From NCBI GenBank assembly GCA_026419785.1, contig JAODTK010005320.1, forward strand, positions 163,501-227,500: a DNA stretch of 64,000 nucleotides. The letters run 5' to 3'. Of this stretch, positions 23,235-34,699 are shown piece by piece (the first letter of the stretch is position 1; every line of letters starts with the position of its first letter). The DNA comes from Sclerodactyla briareus. Lineage: Eukaryota > Echinodermata > Holothuroidea > Dendrochirotida > Sclerodactylidae. The position numbers and the translations under genes are program-made. Below the pieces are notes generated by a model. That model was given only the letters and a program-made list of their open reading frames with translations, had not been told where the DNA came from and ran no database searches.

Positions 23235-24529
23235 GGGCTGTTCACACTTGTGCGATACGATACCGTACGATACGATACGATACAATTATCGGACGTCGAG
23301 TTAAAAAGTGTTATTTTCAATAGAGTTTCACACCTGTGCGATACGATACTACGATACGATACGATAAATGTATCGGACGTGTGGATTTGAAAATATGTCA
23401 CTTTTATCGTACGATAAATTTATCGATGCGATAACTTGCGCAATGCAGTGATAAACTTGCGGAATTCTGCAAAGAGTATGGAACGCCAGATAGGCTATTG
23501 GGGGAAGTTTTTGAGTGAGAAAGTGGGTTTAGGATAAAATCAGATCATGGGTTTTGATGAAATGTTTTGGGTAGTGACGTGGTCCGGGGGGGAGACATTG
23601 CCTCTTAATGAGCCTTGCTTTCCGCGACTCGACCCCTTTTGGCCGCATGCACGGAACCTACGACCATTATTTCATTTCGAATCCATGAAAGCCCTCCCCA
23701 TATGCAATAGTAACGTGACCAGTGTGGTATTGGGGAGGGTCTGTTGCGCCATGTTGCGTACGGTTGCGCCGGCGCCTCCGAAGTATAATGTACATGCCAA
23801 GGCCGGAGATATACGGATGGTTATTGAGTTGCCGGAGGAGGGGGTGTTGTTGCTGTTGAGAGGATCAAGGTAGGAGGGGTTTCCAGAAGGCCTCGATCCA
23901 CAGCCTGACGTATTGACGGAACTTCACCCTTACCCTCATGGAAAAAGACGCGGAAGAAAAACGGAAAGGCAACGGAAATAAGCTATAGGGGTTGGGGTGG
24001 GGGGTATAATGTCGATTTAACGCCGAGTTAATTATGTCTGTAGATCAGTGAGGAAAGTAGTATAAGGTACACAGGTGGAGCCGTGGGCATTATTTTTACA
24101 TGCATGCTCTGAGCAGAATAACCAAGCTCCAATTTCAGCTCAATTGGCTGTATTGACTCAATTGACTGAATGCTTTCTTGAGCTACCCTCACTTCGCCGT
24201 ATTATTGGATACCGTTGCTAATTAAGACTGGCTGTCTAAGGAAAGGGTAGGCAGGGATGGTGAGGTCAGTTGTCTGATTCGTGATCGTCAATTGACGCTT
24301 CTCCATCCGTCTACAAGTACTGAGAAAGACACAAGCTGCGAATTGTTTGAAATTACAATTCCTGGTACTCAAAAACTCTGCGACCCAAGATATTTCCACG
24401 CTGAAGCGACAAAAGGGGAAAACTTGTGCTTCTCTCAACTAAAATCCCACTACTTTCTCCGTTATGTTAGGCGCCGAGACGGCGATAAATATATCGTACG
24501 ATATTTTATCGCACAAGTGTGAACAGCGC
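23235..24529 (+). mobile_element. TIR transposon fossil, copy 1
   Basis: About 1.3 kb with near-perfect ~20-bp inverted ends around CTGTTCACACTTGTGCGAT. The left end continues into iterated TACGA (GATACGATACGATACGAT) with a second, internal copy of the TTCACAC-GTGCGATACGAT block at 23328. The interior aligns with the second copy at 37275-38440 in opposite orientation, including GGAACGCC near 23478 and the minus-strand stretch at 24330-24450. Decayed ORFs remain (23547-23873 plus; 24202-24438 minus), but no known transposase motif is visible. The left flank is TTAA and the right is TTTA, weakly suggesting a TTAA target. Confidence 0.75.
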
Positions 24530-24780
24530 TTTAGAACACAGTTAAAATTTCAAGTTCGACATTGACGCCTCGGCATGCACTGTAACATCTCAGAGTAATG
24601 ACGTGAAGGGAAGTTCTGTTCGTCCGTCTGTGTGGTTACCACTGACCCAACTTATCTTCATGTACCCATTCAATATATGGCTTAAGTATATTGGACATCA
24701 TTAACTTTCATTCATAAATACCACGTGACCTATGTATGTAAGTTTAGTGTGTGGAAGTGAATTATAACAAGTTATAATTA

Positions 24781-24826
24781 AGGCCTGGACACTGTAACAT
24801 GTTGCGACACTTGTGTCGCAACATGA
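24781..24826 (+). mobile_element. left terminal fragment of the GGCCTG-family element
   Basis: The sequence AAGGCCTGGACACTGT followed by ACATGTTGCGACAC and its mirror GTGTCGCAACATG is the reverse complement of the end found at 29965-30013. It is preceded by TTAA-like flank. Homology stops at 24826, where a G-rich segment begins. It is likely the missing left end of the copy that resumes at 26705. Confidence 0.6.
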
Positions 24827-26704
24827 ATGGGCGGCGATCACGGGAGGGGGGGGGGGAGGGGGGGGGGGGGGAAGGGGGGGACATGTCCACCCCCATATTT
24901 TTGGTGGGGACATAATTATCACATTTGTCCCACCTTTTGGCGTGCCCCCCCAATATTTTGCGGACTGGGTTTCTCTCTTGAGTTGAAGAAGAAGTCCTAT
25001 ATAGCACGCCTCTCTAGACGCGCTCCCTTCAGCAGCGATCTTCCCAACAAACCACACAAGTGTAGTAGTCACGAGTCTCCAGGGGACAGCTCTCAGAATC
25101 ACAGCTAAACCATTTATTGAATACTGGCCTCCAAGCAAACCAACACACAGGGGTCCAGACGCATAAACAGTGATCAGCCTGGTGTGTCTCTCTCGTGAAC
25201 GGAAATACAGTGCCCAGTATACAATAACTGCAGAGTCAAGACTGCCAGCGTCAGTGGGGAACATATGGCTAGGCCACAGAAAAAGGGGGGGGGACGTGGT
25301 TTGGGAGGGGGGCAGCCCGCCCCCACGAATACATGCTTGAAACCAACTGGCCATTTTCTACACTGCCACAACCAGAGCTAGAAGTTTAGCTACTTCTGAT
25401 CCTGTGTGTTCAACTGCATGCATGGCGGCTTGTGTCACCTACGTGATTTCCTAATAGAAGACTAAACTATATGCAACGAAAAAAACAGGGTAGGATCGTG
25501 CACAATCACTATGGGGTTTTACGTATTGCCCAGTTGACGTTATTTGCATGCCGTCGAAAACGATTCTGAGACAAGTGAATTCTGGACGAAATTTGAACGG
25601 GAACAAATCTGAAAAAATGACAGAATTAAACTGCGACTGGCTCAATTTCCTTTTAATCCAATGGTTTAATCATTGGAAGGGTCCTCGATGGAAACCTCTA
25701 AACTAGGGCTCTGGTATGAATGTAGGCCACGAATGGAAATGGAAGAATTAACATCGATCAGTTTTCGGTAATTTATCGCAATTTCAGTGATGCGGTCTAC
25801 TTGCCATACCACCGGGAAGTGCCCTCTCTGGCAATCTGAGTTCGGGGGAGAGGGGGTCGGTAAACTGATGGTGACGCGAATTGTAATGAATAAGCCTAGA
25901 TCAGTTCCTTCAAGAGCCGTTTTTCTTGAGATATAAATGTTCGTTCGGAGGGGGGAATTTTTATGCCAATTTCAGGATGTTGCTTACTGTCAAAACCCGG
26001 AAGTACCGTTTTCCGCAATCTGGGTGCTTTGTCGGCTCAAAATTTCCGTCCTTGTCCCTACCGGCCACTGATGGGCCTTGAAATTGTAAGGAGAACGCGA
26101 TCAATTTTCCTTCAAGAAACTTCTGAATATAATTCTTCCGCAATTCTTGCCATTTTTGGACGTTTGCTAATTGCATACGCCCAGAAGGGCCGTTTTTCCT
26201 GCAATCTGGGGGTATTGAAACGAGCAGTTTCTTTGTACCCTACCGCGTCCACTTGAGTTTTGTGGCCCGAATTGTTGAGGACTGAATATCGAACAGTCCT
26301 TCCCTAAGGTTTCTTGATATATAAATTTCTGGAAGTATTGCCAGTTTTAGGGACGTTTGCCTAGGCCCCATATGGGAATGGGAGTGCCGTTTCTGCAATC
26401 TGGAGTCAGGAAACGAAAATTTTCCTTGTACCATATACGCGTCAACCGATAGTCATGGTCCGAACGTACGACTCGAATAACATCGATATCATTTCCTTCG
26501 AAAATGTTCTTGTTTCTTGACAAAAAAATCTGGTATTTTTCAATTTTGGGGATGTTAGTTACTGCCATATGGCCCCGGAAGTGCGTTTCCTGCTTCCCTG
26601 CGATCTGGGGGCTCTGTAAAGATTCTTCTTGGACCTCCCCCCACTATGGTGGCGCTCCGCTTAGATGTGCCACACCTCATATTCCCCCCCCCCCCCCTAA
26701 AGAA
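24827..26704. other. segment interrupting a TIR element; G-tract head, C-tract end
   Basis: It begins with GGGCGGCGATCACGGGAGG and a ~30-base G-rich tract, a head seen also at 31943 and, inverted, near 34675. It ends with a C run at 26687-26699. The interval holds no convincing exon; the 217-codon minus ORF at 24701-25354 is low-complexity, with proline encoded by the C/G tract. A ~190-bp tandem array occupies 25795-26640. Homology to the GGCCTG family is absent here but present on both sides. Confidence 0.45.
25795..26640 (+). repeat. tandem array, ~190-bp unit, about 5 copies
   Basis: A core reading GG-GACGTTTGCTAA, then CCGGAAGTGCCGTTT, CTGCAATCTGGGGG and TTTCCTTGTACC recurs with starts near 25795, 25975, 26159, 26350 and 26550, a spacing of about 180-200 bp. 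Each unit also carries TCCTTC-AGAA-TTCTTG-ATAT-AAAT. The units are divergent and non-coding. Confidence 0.75.
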
Positions 26705-28027
26705 CTATCCGGAGGACACAAGCTACAACACACTAGACACAAGTGGCGACACAAGTTGCGACACAGTTGCGACCACATTGCAACCATGTAGTGAATATCA
26801 CTCTCCTTCTATCTGTCAGGAGAGTTTCAAAATTGCAACCTTTTTACTGTTTAAAGCCAACGAGCGGCCTTCGAATCCTTCCCCCCCCCCCCGTGACGTC
26901 ATAAATGGATTCAAACCTTCCCCCCGTACCGCACTCTTTTCCTATAGACTTTCCATTATTTCGTAAAGCCTAAAAAGATCACATCTTATTCTATTTTATG
27001 TTATCTATACAAGAGAAGCGAAGGAGGGGGGGGGGGTGGAAGGGTAGAACCGGAGGGGGTCCACGAGTTTAAGGATCCACGCCACAAATTTCACCCCTGA
27101 TTTTCGTATTGCTTTCCCACTAATATTCGGTTGAAGGTTGAAAAGGTTTGCGAAGCAAAGTCACCTGTATTTTCTTATTTTTTTTTTTTCATTTGGAAAA
27201 CATTTCTTTTCAGAGATTGTCGGTCGACACAATTGCGTGCGCTAGTCACGGTGTGGGGGATGGGGGGTGAGGAGGCAAAGGCCTCGCCCTCCTTCTGGTA
27301 CGTTCTCCCTCCCCCATCACCCCCCATTTAGCCCCGAAATTTACCCACACAAAAAAGAACGGGGAGATAGGCTGTCAACATACTGTTGTCAAGGGGGCAT
27401 CTGTGTTTGCCTGTTGCGGCATAGATGCCCGATCCTCACTCAAACCCTGGTGTCGCCCCTGTGGATTACGTCGCAATTTTGTCTTTCTAAATATTCCGAT
27501 GACCTAGCACTATCTTCTGTGCAGGGTCAGTAATGACTGGCCGTTTCCCCCAAATATTAGGTGAATACCCCCTCTCAGTGCCTTCCCCCCTGCCCTCTCG
27601 CACTTTCAATGGGGGAGGAGGAGTTAGCACTCGGTCGTGTTATACTATATCATATTGATTAGGCTATCTTATGAATGTCCATGCTGGTTTATATATCATC
27701 ACCACCACTCCCGCATTCTGGCAATACATCTTCGAATACTGTTTTGTTGTAATGATGGTTAAGTAAACTGTTACACTATGTTCCTGTAGCATTTTAAGCA
27801 AACCATCCTACATTCGGTGAACTCGGAACAGCATTTATGATTAAATGGGCCCAGTATACCACTGACGTAGACCTACTAGATTGAACACGATCTCTTCCAT
27901 GTATGCCTTGCCATTTTGTCAAATCACATGACTAGAATCGCTAACGATATCAGCTGATTTCACGTAATGACCCTCTGATTGGTCAAAGTCATGACACACA
28001 TCAGGACAACATTTGCCAAATAACGGC
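26705..28027 (+). mobile_element. GGCCTG-family element, copy 1 (left end displaced)
   Basis: It aligns in order with copy 2 (28028-30013). Shared blocks are the GACACAAGTTGCGACAC cluster, GTAGTGAAT-CACTCTCC with CTATCTGTCA, AGCCAACGAGCGGCCT, C-tract plus GTGACGTCATAAAT, CTTTCCATTAT-TTTCGTAAAG, the G-tract, CACCCCTGATTTTCGTAT, AGAGATTGTCGGTCGACA, TGACGTAG-CCTACTA, and CTAGAATCGCTA. No transposase is encoded. Its left TIR is probably the fragment at 24781. Confidence 0.7.
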
Positions 28028-30013
28028 CTGTGACCTGTCACATGTTACGACACTTGTGTCGCAAATGTTGCCTATACATCAGGACATATCAGGACACAAG
28101 TTTTTTGGCCTGTATACACTAAGACACACGTTGCGACCCAAGTTTTGCGACACACATGCACAGTAGTGAATACACTCTCCGTCTATCTGTCATGAGAGTT
28201 CAAAAATGCACCTTTTACTGTTTTAGAGCCAACGAGCGGCCTCGAATCCCCCCCCCCCCCCCCCCCCCGTGACGTCATAAATTCACATCAAATTCGTTGA
28301 AGGCAATTGAAATACTTAACAAGGGACCATTTGCTGGAACCTCCAAAATGGGGGGTGTGGTGTTTTGATATGTCCTCTTTCACCTGGGCTTGTTTAAAGA
28401 AATTCTGTTACATTACCCTGGGCTTTAAAGAGAGAAGGGAAGGGGTTTGATCAACTTTTCAACTTTTTTCTCTGAGACTTTCCATTATATTTCGTAAAGC
28501 TTAAAAGAATTACATCTTATCCTATTTTATGTTATTCTATCAAAAAAGCGAAGGGGGGGGGGGGGGGGGTGGTGGAAGCGTAGACAGGAAGGGGGTCGAG
28601 TTAAGCATTCCACTCCAACATGTCACCCCTGATTTTCGTATGGCTCCCCCACTATATTCGGTGAAGGTGAAAAAAATATTGCAGAAGCAAGTCACCTCGA
28701 GGTTTAATTGTTTTTTTTTCATTTTGAAACAGTTTCTTTAGAGATTGTCGGTCGACAACAGGGCGGCCGCTAGCCAAAGGTGTGGGGCGATGGGGGGTGT
28801 TTAGGCGAAAGGTTCGGCCCTCCTTCTGGTACTTTCCCCTTCCCCCATTTCCCATTTAGCCACCAACATTCACAAAAAAAATGACAGGGGAGATTAACTG
28901 GTCAAAATACTTTTTCTGTCAAGGGTCATGCTGATGTTTGCCTGTCGCGGCTTAAAGATGCCCCGACCCCCCTCACGCAAACCCTTGCGTCCCGTCCCCT
29001 GGTTGGATACGGCATGTTGTCTTGTCTAAATATTCCGAAACTGAACCTAGCAACTACTTCTTGTGCATGTCGTAAAGACTGGCAGTTCCCCCAAATTTTT
29101 AGGGGGTACCCCCCTCTCAAGGGCCTCCCGCCCATCCGCACTTTTCATGGTAGAGGATGGAGGTAGCATCGGGTCCGTGTTTAAGCAAGCCATCCTACAA
29201 TTGGTGAACGTCAGGACAGCATTTCGGATTAATGAAGGCCCAAGTACCTACCTGACGTAGAACCTACTATGAATTGACACGATCTATTCCACCTGGAGGG
29301 CGCCATTTTTTTGTCAAGTCATATCCGTACAAACACCAAAACGTTTTAAAACTTTTTAACATTTTTCGCTGATTGTTTTCGAAACTGTTTTTTGTTTGAA
29401 GTAACACTAAGGTTATGAGCTTTTTTCCATAACTTCCACAAAAAACGTTTTGGCAAACATTTCCAGTAGATTTTTGAAAGTGTTCTAAAGGGTTTTTGTG
29501 GCAAAAGAGTTTGCACAAAACGAATTTAGGTTTGATTTGTAATGTCGTCGAAGTATATTATATTATCGTTCTGTTTCCTAGGTTTGGGGGCCTGTCTCCC
29601 TAATTCGAAATAAATTGAACAGACGATTTTCCCCAAAACATTTTTGAGGTTGGTAACGGTTTTCGTAACGTTTTCGTGTACTCACATAAAAACGTTTTCA
29701 AAACATATACGAAACCTGTTTCGAAACGTTTCGTGTTTGTGCCCCTGGGATGCTAGAATCGCTATGACGAACTATCAGTTGATTCAAGTATGACCCTGGA
29801 TTGGTCAAGTCAGGACACATCCGGACACATGTTTGCCCAAATAATAATTGATTTTCCATTATTGGGCAGCATTTTGCTCCCACTGTTGAGCACATGTGTC
29901 CTCTTGTATCCTGATTTTCTGGCTAGTGTACACACTGTCCACATGCGGACACAATTCTCGCGACACATGTTGCGACACTGTGTCGCACATGTTGACAGTG
30001 TACCAGGCCTTTA
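28028..30013 (+). mobile_element. GGCCTG-family element, copy 2
   Basis: About 2 kb bounded by inverted ends: GGCCTG-GACCTGTCACATGTT and ACGACACTTGTGTCG at the left; at the right GACACTGTGTCGCACATGTT, then GACAGTGTACCAGGCC. It lies head to tail with copy 1, carries ~170 bp extra near 28290-28460, and has a nested insertion at 29329-29745. No coding capacity is recognised. The right flank reads TTTAA, which with the TTAA before 24783 hints at a TTAA target. Confidence 0.7.
29329..29745. mobile_element. nested MITE-like insertion, ~415 bp
   Basis: The segment is absent from the otherwise matching stretch of copy 1 (27930-27950), which acts as an empty site. Its ends are inverted: ACAAACACCAAAACGTTTT at the left and, reverse-complemented, ACAAACACGAAACGTTTC at the right. 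AACGTTTT motifs recur internally. It has no ORF of note. Confidence 0.65.
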
Positions 30014-30019
30014 ATCCAG

Positions 30020-31930
30020 TACCTACTAAACACCGGCTGGAGACAACAAGGCAGTCTTGGGAGAATTTGAATTGGCGTTCAACGGAACTTTTGGAAAGTT
30101 TCACCGGTGCAAGGTTGCAATAGGGCCTATAAAGAGCTATATCGTGTTTGTACGCCTTCTTTTGCTTGAATCGTTACGTAATTCAAGACAACCTAGGACT
30201 AGCGGATATTAACGAAAATGATCAAGATAATTAGGCTTATATAAATTTGAACACCTTTGGGCACAAATTCTTCGGCGTCTTTTCCCAACGACACTGGATA
30301 TGAACTATGGCACATGCAGAATTGCAGAGTTGCAGACTGCATGATGCAAAATTCAGGGTCCAGGGTCGAAAGACAAACTTGGGGTGGATGATGAGCAGAC
30401 TGAATTGGACCGAAACTTAAGACTGGTCTAGTTCCCAATCGGAACCTCCAATACTCGTTTTACGTATGTGAAGTAAGTGTAACCCACTGAACACCGTCAA
30501 CTATCGTGGACTAGACTGGTCAGTCTGATATAGCGCTTTCATCCGCGAGGATTCAGAGAAATGCTGCTCTAATCTAATGTTGGATTGATCACAGGCTTTA
30601 TTTTTTTTTTTGAAAATATGAAGGAAAGATTGAATCTTCCGTCACAACTGCCTCGATTGGAACATGAACGGAGCTTTAAGGTTCCTCTCTTCGACAGAAA
30701 AAGCAAGCCCCACTTAACTGTTAAATAAATGCAAACGGAAGAATAACCAGCAGTTGGAATTATGTACGCCCACAAGCAACATCTCAGTCAACAACATTCA
30801 CAAAGCACAACAATTTGCCTGCCAATACGAACATTGTACGACTTCCCACGAATAGTAACAAGTCGTGGTCCAGGGAATTGACACTCCTCAAAATACCGAA
30901 TTCCCGATTAATACCAGACACACATCGGATCGGTATCAAAATCCAGTGCCACTCGGACGAGAGACACGATCAAGGCGAGTTATTTTATTAGCCTACTTGA
31001 CTGTACGTTCGTAAATAGGCTACTGCTACACACTTTATTACCCAGGATACTGCGAGTGCGAGATTAAAAAACTGCTGCGACCTGGGCCAGCGTATGGCAT
31101 TTAACGGTATAGCGTGTAACGTAATTGTCTATTGTTTTGTGTGAAATATTGTTTGGCAACATGCCATGAGCGTTTTACATTCTAGTTCTGACATCATTCG
31201 TAATTGAGCAGTTTTGGGAGAATTAAATAGGATCAATTAATAGAGAAGATCTTTTCACAGTAATTTTTCGCATTTTCTCGAGAAATTATTAAATATTATG
31301 AATAAAAAATAATCAAACAGATACTCGGGCCGATGTTTTCTTTGAATAAAACCGGTTGACGTCATATTAGGAGGCAAATCCATCGGCTACGCTCGGCTTT
31401 CTAACCTCCTAGTCGTTGACCATACGGTTCAATCGGCAACAAAGGCCCTCGTATTCAGTGCATTATTCCCCAATTACAATTATAACAACCACAACGTTTG
31501 TCCATATGTTTTTAATCCTGGGGACCGAAACACGCTTTTGAATTAATACAATATAACCATCCAATAGTGTATTGTGAGTGCTCATAACCAGCATAAGCGG
31601 ATAGACTGGGCAAAAGAAGAGAAGACGGGAAGCCACGACTGATGAGGTAGAGGTTGACAGTGTTGAAAAAAGAAGGAAGCTTTGCAAAGGCTCAAGCAGC
31701 TGAGACTGCAAGAAGTTAGGCTTGACTAATATATACCTACCCCACCAGTCTGACCCCTAAAACGAGGAGGTCAACCGCCAACTTAGGAAGGAGCTGAGAG
31801 AACGGAAAGATCAAGAGAGATTGACATAACTATCAGAGGTGACAAGATTTAAAGGTACACAGACGCAGATCTTTCAGTTCGTGAGGGGGAGGCGGGTGGG
31901 AGCTCAGGAGGTGCCTCCTAACAGAAATTG
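30020..31930. other. non-coding, no gene seen
   Basis: No supported exon. An imperfect mirrored pair of TTAGGAGG and CCTCCTAG lies at 31366-31412. The basic stretch near 31620-31700 gave no recognisable motif. Confidence 0.4.
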
Positions 31931-31934
31931 CCGG

Positions 31935-32110
31935 AAGCATGGGCGGCGATCAGTATCCTCAAGGTGGGGGGGGGGTATAAATGTGGTGTGAGAAGATATC
32001 TAATAATGAAATTTGTGCGAATTACAGCCCTCCAGGTGGCCGGAAACGGCATTCTCGTGGTTTTCAAGAGGCATCTACCCAGCTCTAAAATAGAGAATCA
32101 TGTCAGAAAT
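31935..32110 (+). repeat. dispersed repeat related to the palindrome arms
   Basis: Starts GGGCGGCGATCAGTATCC, then a G tract, TAAATGTGGTGTG, ATATCTAATAATG, TGCGAATTACAG, CCTCCAGGTGGCCGGAAACG, CTCTAAAATAGAGAATCATGT. The order matches 16980-17215 (left palindrome arm) and 41228-41450. It is diverged and truncated. Confidence 0.6.
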
Positions 32111-32559
32111 AGTCAGATTCAACTTCGCAGTAGTTTTTCTTACGTTTTTTTTTTTGGGCATGCGCTACCTTCGAATTTTCGGGGGCTCTCTTCTATTATC
32201 CCATATGGAGATAACAGCCTCAAGTATGCTATTACAGGCATATGCAAGTATGAAGTGAGGGTATTACAGTATTTTTAGTATTCATCAATAGCAAATGCTT
32301 TTTTTTATTTGTTATATGCTGCGTTATGTTGTTATACAGGGTTTCGGAACGTTCTCTCTCCTATTACAGAGTTTTGCCCCCTTCTATTCAGGTATCAAGC
32401 ACAAAACACCTGAGCAAGGGCACAGCGTGACCCCCCCCCACCCTCCTCCACCCCGACCCCCACACCGAAATTCACAGCCACAAGTACGATGTAATTATTC
32501 AAGGCTTTCAAGCCGCTACCCAATGCTCAGACAACTTAGTTCCGATTTATTGTCTGGAT

Positions 32560-34370
32560 GAACGCTTGTCTCTGTGCCGGTTAGGATGTCTACGAGCAGC
32601 AAGCCCCCCCTTCCTTCGCTCGTCGCAACTTTCAATGAACTTCGGGGCAATAGATTGGGTAGGGTCAATTCCCATCAGGATTCGGGAATGTACTGAGCAT
32701 ACCTTCAGGTTGTTTTCAAAGCGTGCCGTCCAGTTGAATTCCTCAACCAGTTGTTGATACGCCTGAGTGCACTGAAGGATCATGCAGCGAACTAGGAGCT
32801 CGCCGGAGAAATAAGCACGAGCCGCAGGAGCTGCTCTATCGCAGGGGAACATTTCTGGACCTGGTATGGTTCAAGTGCAAACCAGATTTCCTGATGTCTT
32901 ACAACTTCATTAGACGGATTGTTCCCACATCAGAGCGACGTCGAAAAAACGGGAGTTCCGTTTCCAGTCCTCCGATAGCTCAGGGGTTTCTGATCATGAT
33001 CTTGGTCAACCTTCCACGTCACCGGCATGGTGACGGCCTGCCATACTCTCGCAGGTCCGCCGACGTGAAGTAAGACTCCAAGTACAGATTGGCCAGCATC
33101 TATGACAGAGAAGTACTGCACACGGTATAAGATATTCCACGCTTGATGGGTGGTTGCACGAAGCTGCCCCGGCCCTAGAGACATGCGGGGAGGTGGGAGT
33201 TTCCTTTTGCGGGGTTGTGGGAAGAAAGCCTACATAGCATCTACATGCTCCACCATGTACTCGGCTTCCACGAATCTTTGAAACTTACTTTCGCGCATGG
33301 AATCCAGTTTCGCGTTTAGCATTGTCTACGCTTTGGAGCTGCCCGTCTACTGTTTGTTCCGTAGCTTGAAGACCCCTCTTAAGGCCTCCCATCACCACGA
33401 GAGAGTGCGCAGCGCAGCAATTTGAGTCTGAGGGGGGAAATCACTTCCTACTCTTAACGGTGGTGTACAGGCCACTATGCTCGCGCTGCTTTGTGGTGGT
33501 CCGAAAGCATCTAGCTGCGTCATCGATAGCACTGAGTGTGGATTTGTAGTTCTTCAAGAACGATGATACAGCCGACTTCCCTGGTAGCCATCGTTCGGAA
33601 GATGGGTTCCAAAGATGGGGGTTCCAAAGAAGAGGATGGGACTCGCCTAGGGTTGTTGGGTCCGAATTGTGCCATGTACAGATTCTGGAATTTCCGGAAT
33701 GCGTTAAAAGTGTCCCAATACCTTGTGTCGCGTCCAGGGCGATCCGAATCATGGTGCGGCTTCAGCTGCTTTTAGCTGGTACGCGATTTGTTATGTGGGC
33801 ACCGCAGTGGGTGTAGAGGGCAAGTGGTTGACTCTCTTATTTTAGCCTGGCACCCACTGTAGGCCCCGGACATTGTTTGATGGCCAGTATATGTTGGCCC
33901 GTAAGTTTGATACGGTTAGTAGCGGAGAGTCCGTAGAAAGAAACATCATCCAAACAATCTCTGCTATTGCTTTCCAGTTGTGGAATGTAGTCGATACTAA
34001 CCGATGAAATCTTCCGCGATCTCCATATCTTTGTTTATGTGTCGGATGCAGATACATTCTTGTTCATTACCGTCGAATCTGTAGTGGCCGCTACTATCGT
34101 CGCCAAAGGTGACGGACCCTTGTTGATGCTGCTGATTATGTCATTCAGCATTCACGGACATTATGTATTCAAGCAAGCTCATTCTGTATATCATGGCTCC
34201 GGGCTAAAGTATGAAGTAGCGTGCGTTCAGAATCGATTGGCAGCTGTATCACATCTCACTCCAAGATGTAGTAAGTTCATAAATTTACCGCCATCGTGCT
34301 GTTTTGCCGCGCAAGCTGAACCTTCAGTGACAAGGTCGGTACCGTAGAGAAAGAGAAGTGATAATCTTCA
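32560..34370 (-). pseudogene. hAT-type transposase fossil, DUF4371/ZMYM1-like (copy A)
   Basis: Reading the minus strand from 34370 down, frames interleave to give the order seen in DUF4371-containing hAT transposases (the ZMYM1-like family). There is a FMNLLHL and YFSPE region near 34300-34200. An IRHINKD followed by a TTGKQ-type block is at 34050-33960. A transposition-domain block resembling GAYSGCQAKI lies at 33880-33845. SFLKNYKSTLSAIDDAA is at 33560-33500, and VQYFSVIDAGQSV at 33125-33075. Frameshifts occur every 60-100 bp. The C-terminal part (32852-32550) is open but has no clear dimerisation motif. It is a dead copy; no flanking TIR was found. Confidence 0.7.
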
Positions 34371-34564
34371 GAAGTGCGACCCGAGCTTGACTTGCTCTCG
34401 GCTGGCATGCTTTTTCAGATGATTCAAAACTGACTCTTGTCTCGAACCTAGGAGCTTCAGAGCAAACCCATCCTATGCAGATCACTACTTTGATGTTTCC
34501 TAAATTTCTCTAACGCTCTCTAGGCTATATATCAACGCTCTATTACAATCACAATTACCCCCAC

Positions 34565-34690
34565 AGATTTCCTGATGTCCTGTGCTCAAAAATCTGGGGG
34601 ATATGTATAGCCAATCTCCCCTCAACTTTAGGTTGGGGGGGGTGGGGATACATCCCCACATCCCTCCCAGGATCGCCGCCCCTGCTGGAA
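34565..34690 (-). repeat. G-rich dispersed element fragment
   Basis: On the minus strand it begins GGGGCGGCGATCCTGGGAGG and continues GGGGATGTATCCCCACCCCCCC. This resembles the head at 24830-24905 (GGGCGGCGATC, G tract, ACATGTCCACCCCC). It abuts the LINE fossil that starts about 34700. Confidence 0.5.
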
Positions 34691-34699
34691 AGTGCAACT

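Noticed and set aside
23547..23873. 108-codon ORF as a host gene
   Set aside because: It lies wholly inside the TIR element at 23235-24529, so it is more likely a transposon coding remnant. I could not identify it.
24701..25354. 217-codon minus-strand ORF, among the longest in the window
   Set aside because: It runs through a G/C homopolymer giving poly-proline, overlaps equally long ORFs on both strands, and shows no domain. It is an artefact of low complexity.
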